A DNA stretch of 64,000 nucleotides from Mactra quadrangularis (Eukaryota > Mollusca > Bivalvia > Venerida > Mactridae): the NCBI GenBank assembly GCA_025267735.1, contig CM046308.1, forward strand, positions 36,445,267-36,509,266. Reading direction: 5' to 3'. Below the pieces are notes generated by a model. That model saw only the letters and a list, made by a program, of their open reading frames with translations. It made no database searches and was not told where the DNA came from. The translations under genes were made by a program, and so were the position numbers. This document shows, piece after piece, positions 52,201-61,200 of the stretch (its first letter is position 1; the number at the start of each line of letters is the position of its first letter).

Positions 52201-55200
52201 AAAAAAATAAAACGCTGCCCATGCATTTATTCATATTTCGCTTTTCTATGCAAAAAACTATACTTATTGCAATATAAATACGGGCTTGATGTATTGCAAT
52301 ATATTGCAATACGGTTTTTACCATATTGCTACAATCCTAGTTTTAACATTCTGAATATTGTGCCAGTGTAATCACTTTATACCTTGAATTTTGTCTGATT
52401 GTTACTAAACATCAGTGTAGCTGAGTGGTTTGGGGTTGAGAGGTTCCAGGTTCAAATTTCACTGGGGCAAGGGCTCTGTTCATGTCCTTGAACATGAAAT
52501 TTACCTAAATTGGTTCCAGTCCTTTGGTGTAAGTGGGTACTGTGAAAGATCACCTGCCTAAGTGTATTTTCAATGATCAGGGGTTATCATACAAAATTGT
52601 AAAGTTGCTGTACGAGGAAGCAAACTTTCAAAACACACTGTAACTTATAATTAGTATATATTCATAGAAGGGGTGTAACAGTTAACCGATATACCGGTTA
52701 ATATTGCAATACGACTTCTGACGGTTTTTAACCAGTTCGGTTTTTCTCTGAACCGGTTTTTCTAGTGATGTTCCATATTGATTGCTTTTATCAGAATCTG
52801 AAATTTAAATGTTTTAATAAATGTTAAAATGTGGTCGGAAACTTGAAATATTTTTCGTAAAGTAAGAAAATATTTATCTTTGAAAGTCAACTCAAAACCT
52901 TTTTTCTAACTTATTCAAACATTTACATGATACATGTAGATCATTTGAAAATACAAATATCTATGTACTATGTTGATCAAATCAAGACGATGCATGTGCA
53001 TTATTTCATGCTATGCATGTATGCGCAAAAAAACAATATGTATTGCAATATATTGCTATATATTGCAATACGAGTTTCGTGTATTGCAATATATTGCAAT
53101 ACGGTTTTTACCGTATTGTTACACCCCTAATTCATAGGTTGAGTATCTTCAACATTGCTTCAAGCTATGATCAACTTTCAAATTTCTATATTTTGTTTTT
53201 CAGCCTAACAATAGCAAAGGTTGATATGATGGCGAGTGAAGTCTGGAAGTTTCAGAGATATGCATTGATAGCTGACTTCATAGAAAGATTCAGTCTCCCA
53301 CCACCGTTTACAGTTATCAGTTTTGTTTACTTGATATTAAAGTTTTTATATCAGAAATGTAAACGATGTGAATACAATTGTAGCAGATGGTGCTGTCCTC
53401 ATAAGGTTAGATAATAAAACTTGCATTGATTATACTGTTAAGGTACTATTATAATCACTCTACTCTCTACTCGGGGACACATGAGTGATGTAGACGTAGC
53501 TATAAGCTTCAACCCATAGGTGACTTCTCTGGTGTGTATAGTTTATAGGGCTGTGGCGAGTATCCGAGTACTCAGATTTTCATCTTCATTCTTTCCAATC
53601 TACTTCAAATAAATACATTATTCAGCAATTTGAATGCATATCTGAAGTTAATCTTTGGATTGAAAGAGTTTCTATGTTTTAATTTGAGGGCTTCAAAGTC
53701 TTTTTGGGGTTTTCTAAGTTCTTTGGGGTGTTTTAAGTTACTCTTGAGAATCCCAAGTTTAAATACTGCCAAAGCTTTTACAGTCTTCAAGACAAACTCA
53801 TCAGCATTGGACAATCAGTCCAGTAAAATGGATTATTTACTTGATTGAATGAATCCTCACTGGACTAAAAAAAGCGGTATGTTAATATATGCTGATCTAT
53901 AATAATATTTTGGTAAAATTAACAATATACAGTCCATTCGCGTTCGCTCAAAACGCGTTCGCTCGTAATTACGGTTTCGCTCGAGATCGTAACTTGGTCC
54001 CGATCGAATTTACTCTAAAGTTCATTTAAAAAAGATGCGATAACTCAAAATGCGTTGACTCGTATTTTACGTTAACTCGAGCTGGATTTCGAGTCCCGTC
54101 AATGATAAAATCACTTAAAAATTACGCGCTGGCTCAAAGTATTGATTTTTGAAAATGTTTGCACCTTTCACGGCCAGGTAACATTATCCGATGAATAGCC
54201 TTTTGTTTGACGTGTCACTCGCCATTGAAAACTTATCAAATTAAATCAAACTGTGATAATGTAGAAGCTAAGATCTGTTTAATCTTGTTTAATTTAAACG
54301 TGTCATTACGTGTAATTAACTGAATTTTACATCTTACCTACCTGTACTGGTACAGCATATTAAATCGAACCTTATGACAGTACGTCGTACGTCGAGAAAT
54401 GTTAGTTAAATAAAAGCAAGATTGAACAAAATGTGTATTTTTTATATTTTAATTCCAGATAAAATTACACATTCTTCACAAAAAATCACGTACATATAAG
54501 TAAAGTTTTATTCACAACAAGGACGATAGCAAAAACAAAATGAGTTTCAAAGCGCATGTATATGTATTCTACATAAAACAAAGAAAGGTTAAAATTGAGG
54601 ACATTGACATCATCAAGTTTAACAAAATGAACAATTTTATGTTATATTAAATGCACTTAACAAGAACACATTTAAAATTAGGAAAAATAACACCATTGAA
54701 TTATTACATGTCTTTTATTCAAACTCAAATCTACATCAACATCTAATATTGTGACAGCGTGAGACGACGCCATTCGGAACAACCTCGGCGATCATCTACG
54801 AAGATATACCTCGAAAATCAGACGTAGAAGGATTACAACCAAGTTATAAGGTCCGGCGATAGTCACTTTTATGTCAACATTTTATAATAACATTGTTTCA
54901 CGCTTTATCACATCGTTTCATTCGTACAATATCTCACGAGTCGTATTTCTGTGTAGTTATGACTATATTACCGCAGAAACCAAAATTCCTAGATCTACTT
55001 TTTCACCTTATGTTATTCGAGGTTTATATGCGTAGAAGATCGCCGAGGTTGTTCCGAATGAGACGACTGCTTTAAAGTGAATATCACGATGTGGAAAAAT
55101 TACAAAAAAAACAAGATGGCGGATCTGTTATACGTTAACTCGAGATCGCGTTCGCTCGAGCATTTTTTGAAGTCCCGTCCGATTTCGAGCGAACGCGAAT

Positions 55201-58200
55201 GGACTGTAATAACATAAAGAACTTTCATTGAATTAGGATAATTGTGGATGTAAAATGTTGATAGACATTTGGACATTTTTTTTTTTATTGGGTAAGTATA
55301 CACACTTTCGGAAACTCATGGGTGTATTACGACAATAATTTTAACAAACCCATTCACCGTGAAATTATTCATGTTTTGACAGTTGAGAAAAAAATGAACA
55401 ATAATTGTTATATATTGCAGGGTAAGAGGATTAGAAGTTCTAAGAAGCAGTCATTGTTAGATACTACTGTATTTTGGAAGAAGGTAGCTAGAGAATATAC
55501 TGCCGCAGAGGAAGCTAAGGCTGAGAATAATTCATTAGCATCCAGACAGGGAGACATGTAAGATTGGACTCTTAATACTTTATACTTTAGTCTAAATATC
55601 AACCTTAGTTTAAAGTGAGATTAAATATGATTTTATATAACCATGTATTTGAAAACTTACCATGGGCAATTGAAACTATATTTTTTAAGTTATCAATATA
55701 ACAACAGATAATGCCTTTTTATTGAATAAGAATGAATGTTGTTGAAAATTGTTGATGGACCATCGAACCACTCACTTTCTAAAAGTCACTGGACCAACAG
55801 TGGTTTCTGTGGACTCCTCCCACCATCCACTGGCTAAGTTCAAAGGCTGGTTTAAGGGTTGTTTAAACTTTAAATTTTTACTATTTTGTATTACAGACTA
55901 ATCAGCTTGCAGGAAGATCTAAGAACTCATAGAAAGAGTATGAAACGTTTAAATGATAGAGTTATGGAACTTGAAAGAATGATGCAATCAAGTCGAGTCT
56001 ATCTTGAAGATATTGCTCATAAACTTGAGAAATCTGGTGAGTTATTCAGAACTGACTTATTTCCTGGACTGACAATTTTTCATGGGAATCAAGGGCGCTT
56101 TGCCTAAACATTTCGCTAGGTATCGCTACGTAGCAAAATCATAGGAAACAACTTGCTACAAGATATTGTTCATTTCGCTATGTAGCGAAAGCTAGTGTAA
56201 AAAATCTTCGCTACCTGAGAGCGCTGTTACAAATCAAAATGGCTGCCTCCGCAGTAATGTAACTTCCTGTTTGCCAAAAATTTGTTTTTTATGTTTGACT
56301 GATTATAGATGAATTGAAATCAATAAATATTTTTTATTGTTCATTTAAAAATATGATTTTGCAATGATTTTATACTTTTTTAAAGACTTTTTTAGTTTGA
56401 AATTGCCCCAAAAACATGCAATTGCATTAGGGGAAAAATGGTATATCGGCTCAGGCCGCCATCTTGGTTTGTGACCTTAAAAGCAAGCCGTTTCCTATGA
56501 TGAAGAGCTACAAGAAAGCGCTTTTTCATAGCGATAGGTAGCGAAATCGTTAGGCAACGCACCCCAAGTATGTTCTGATGAAGGGAAAATTTTATCAGTT
56601 TCTCAAATGTTCTAGTACTGTATGAAGCAACATTCACATAAAAGTCACATATAAATCACTATAGATAAACTGGGCTTGGCGTGTCACTTACATAATGTTT
56701 GTTCTTTTTTACATCTGTCTCACTTTCATGCAGTGGCTGGCTATTGAACCAGGTCTAACATTTAATTTTAAATGATATACAGCAAGTTGTTGTTGTTCAA
56801 AGACAGATTTACTGCAAAAATTAAGATTAATGTGAAAATACTGACAGGCTTGCTCTTTTATCTCACTTGGGCTAATTGGTGAGCTACTGTGACTGGTCTT
56901 TGTTGTCCTTCATTAGCTATAGTCTGATTGTATTTGGTGAGCAAGTTGGAAGAGTCCAAACAAAATTGTGACTATATGATTAACCAATAAATGCATCACT
57001 GACAATCACTTACACGAACTATCAAGTAGCAAGTAGGTAGGTAGGTAGGTAGGCAGGCAGGCAGGCAGATAATAACCCATCCGGCCACATCGGGCCTATA
57101 AGTCACTTTAAACTTTCATGTTAAATATATACAATGCATGGTGTAGTAGTATTATTTTACCAATGAACATCATCCAAAATATTGCAGTTGGTTATGATAC
57201 AGTAAAAACAAATGTGTCCTGTGTAGTAATTTTTCTGCAAAGGTTCAAATTGCACAAATCCTATACATTTTTAATTTATTTTTTACATTCATGCATAGTT
57301 ATGTCCTATGGTAGGTAGAAATTAAGGATATTTGTCAACTTTGGCGTATGAACAATTTTTATCCACGGGCAGGTGTGTGGGCGGGTGGGTTTGGGCGGTC
57401 TGGCATCTGGTGTTGTTAACAATTGCGTTAAAGTTTTTTTTCCCATATATTTATGCCATTTATTGTCAGATCTTTATGAATCTTCGTACAATAATAACAT
57501 ACCATGTGATCAACAGAATTAGAAAGTAACCACATCTCTACCTGCCTTTTTATGGATTATTTCCCTTTGTAGTTTTTGTGTTAAAGTTTTTAAATAGCTT
57601 TAATGTGGTTTCCACATTACTTTTTCATGTTGTTTTATTGAGTGAGCTTGGAAAACTTATTTTGATGAGTGGCATAGCCTTAAGTGAAAATGTTGTTTTT
57701 TGTGCTCACAAATAAAAATTATATAGATCTTATTCCAAAAATGACAAATATTCGGTTTCTTTCATGCTTAGTTCTGTGTTTAGTTAGATCCAAAGGTATT
57801 TTGGCTTATATTACGTGAAATTGTTTCTTCTGCAAGATGTAGTATTTACCTTCTAAGATGACATTATTTTGTCGATGAAAGTATTAGATTACCTTTTCGC
57901 TATAATGATATTTTTATCATATTTCTTTTCATTGTTTAACACTGCAATTTACTATAAAGCATGAATAAAAGAAATTCCAGCACTATCTTAATTTTGTTTA
58001 ATTGTTTTTTGTTTGTTTAATTTTTATATTTATCAATTATTCTTTGAATAATGATACTTGTGTAATAAATTAATAATTATGATAATAACATGTATATGAA
58101 TATTTGGCATCACTTGCAATGTTTATATGTGATTTCGACTGGGAGTTGGATGCTAGATAAATTACTATATACTCTTATATTTCATCTACAACTATGTCCG

Positions 58201-61200
58201 GAAATTTTGCATATAATTGTTAAACACATTCAGTACTTTTCCCTTATTCATTTGGAGTAAAGTCGGCTAGACAGCATCGTATCAAAAACTAAGTACAGTG
58301 CACAGTCCAATTTGTATAGTTTTGATTTTATATATACAGTTGAATTACGATTTTTCGAAAATGCGATTTTTTGAAATTCAGGGAAATTCGACATAGATCT
58401 GGGGTCCCAACATTTTCTCCTATATGTTTAATGTTAAAATTTCGCGATAATTCAAAACGGTGTTATTAACCATTGTGTTAAAGTTTTCAATTTAGCATAT
58501 ATTTCTGCCATTTATTGTCAGATCTTTACAAAACTTTATACAATTATAACATACTATGTAATGAACAGAATAAGAAAGTAACCGCAGTTCTATCTGGCAT
58601 TATTATGAATTATTTCCCTTTGAAATTTTTGCCTTAAAGTTTTTAAATCCGGCTTTAATATGGTTTCCACATTACATTTCTTGTGTGATAGTTTGATGAC
58701 CATCGTTGTTGTAGTTACCTATAGTAGGAGCTGCTGTTTATCAATGCTACTTGCTTACCATTTTTTATTCATACATGTCAACAATGTTAAATTGTATTGA
58801 TATATTTATTGTTTTTCAGATGTAATGGGTATCACAAATGTTAAAGGACGTTTTATACATATTGCTGCCAGACAATCACCATATCCTGACACTAGTTTAG
58901 CTAGGTTTCCTGTATTTGATAAATATGTACCATGGGAGGTAATTATATTGCATTTTATGATTGTTTGATTTGAATCAACTTTGGTTACCTTGTTTCTAGT
59001 AGACTAAAGTTTTACAGAAATATAGATGTTAGTATACAGTTATTATACCCCCGCTTCGAAGAAGAGGGGGGTATACTGTTTTACCCTTGTCCGTGCGTCC
59101 GTTCGTCCGTCCGTCCGTTACAAAATTTCCGTTGCAGTTTTCTCAGCAACTATAACATGCAGCAGCCTAATACTTTGCATATTGCTTCATCCCATAGTCC
59201 CATGTGGTGTAAAGCGATTTCATGCTCCTTGCTCATCTACTTCCTGTTTGTCGCATATTTTTAGATTTTGGCGGGGGTATCACTAGTGAGCATTAGCTCA
59301 CAGATTTATTTCATATGTGATTTAGGAACAGTCAAACTGTTGGCCTGAGGTGTAGGGAATAGTGTTTTGAACTGTTTTCCAAGGCTGTAGGCCAAGGGAA
59401 ACAGTTTAAAACACTATTCCTGACACAGAGGGACAACAGTTTGACTGTTCCCAAATCACATATAAAATAGCTGTTTTATTACCTGATCATCAAGATCGAT
59501 GGACGCTTGATGCATTCGAAAGCGTCTGGTTAAGCCTAAAATCCTGTAGCAGTTACTTCCCCTTATATCAGTTCAGTAACAGTTTGAATAACATTGCGTG
59601 GCATCAGAGCATGCGTGGAAGACAGTCAAAACTATTGATCAGTCAACAGTTCACTTAAAATAAGTTAAAAATACTATTGATCAGTCAACAGTTCACTTAA
59701 AATAAGTTAAAAATATCAAATTACACTTATAAAAGTAATCAGGTAATAGATATTTGCTAATTTTACTTTGTTTTAAGTTCTGTTCTGTTGCTCTAATGTT
59801 AAGCTAATTGATTGAAAAGCCAGGCTTAAAGCTGCTTATTCTCTGATTTGATCCTTTTTACCAACTTTTCTAAAAGCCTGAATTGTACAGAAACATTTTA
59901 GAAGCAGTAATTCAGTACTCTGTGCAGTTCAGTATGCATGTATGAATGGTAGTTAGGGCTGTAACGATATGCCAGGAGCGTATTTTACGATGCGCTAGAA
60001 CCGTACCGCAATACTTACCAAGATATATTGCTTTGCAAACCAAAGACACGGCTGCAAAATACTTCTGTCTTAAAGAACCTATTCAGCTGTACAGTATTGA
60101 AGTATGGTATAGGATTTTGTAGAGAAAGTGCCTGTAGCAAAAAAACTGGACATTTAAGAGTAATGGATCATTCCGAACGCACCCAAATTTTTTAACTTAA
60201 GCTTTTATTGAAAGAACCATGGAAAACTGACTTTTTGCTATTTTCATTTGTAGAAGGGAAGACTTCTTCAATGAAAATAAAAAATATCGCTAAATACTGG
60301 TACATTAAATTCATACCGGGGTAGGTATTGCCACAGCTGCATATTGCAATATACTAGTATATCGTGACTGCCCTAATGGTAGTGATTCTTTTATTCAAAC
60401 TATGAATGAGTAGTTTTTTCATGACATTCATGAAAGCATAATTTGTAAGATACATTATTGAATAAATTATTTGATTGATAGTTTGAAAAGTCTTTAATGA
60501 TCTATTTTTTACATATAGCTGTACTAGTTTTGCTGTTATCCATCAAAATGTTGTTTATACTATCTATATTCAGACACCTTATGATGTATATGAACCAAAA
60601 ACTTATACATTAAGTGAAGACAAGTTTCCAGAAAGTGAAATTATATATGTGGATGTTGACGTGATAGAGTAAGTCTTCTATTCTTACATGTTTAAACTTA
60701 AACTTAAACTTCTTCATTTGATTAAACGCCTATTTCTATATTACATAGTCAATGGCGTTGTTCAAAAAGATAAATTATAAAAAATAAATAAATAAGTAAA
60801 AACCCTCCGGCATAAATATATACAATAACACAAAACAAAATAAAATTCATCACACATAATGTTATATACTATTAGTGTGATTGTGCATTTGGTTTCATAG
60901 GACCTACATTAATATTAGTTCATGATTCGACTTTGTTTTTACATTTGTTTGTATTGATTTGATATTTAAAGTTGTTGTCCTGAACAGTATAACATGATGC
61001 TACTGTTAACCGGACTTGTCCTGAACAGTGTAACATAACACCACTGTTAACCATACAATTCCCCAAAGGTGTCGAAACATCACCTTTAAAGGGCCCTTAA
61101 TACATCCCCTAAGGTGTCGAAACATCACCCTTAAAGGGACCCCTTATTTAAGTTTTAGTACTTAAAGGCTAAATGATGCATGGTATAGTGCAACAATATT

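Noticed and set aside
52927..53414. 133-codon open frame reaching into exon 24
   Set aside because: The left half is the TATTGCAATA palindromic end of a hAT MITE. Only 53204-53405 is coding.
53605..53848. Overlapping open frames on both strands near 53.6-53.8 kb
   Set aside because: Low-complexity sequence with repeated TTTGGGG/CTTCAAAG phrases. No splice sites in phase with the gene and no recognisable domain.
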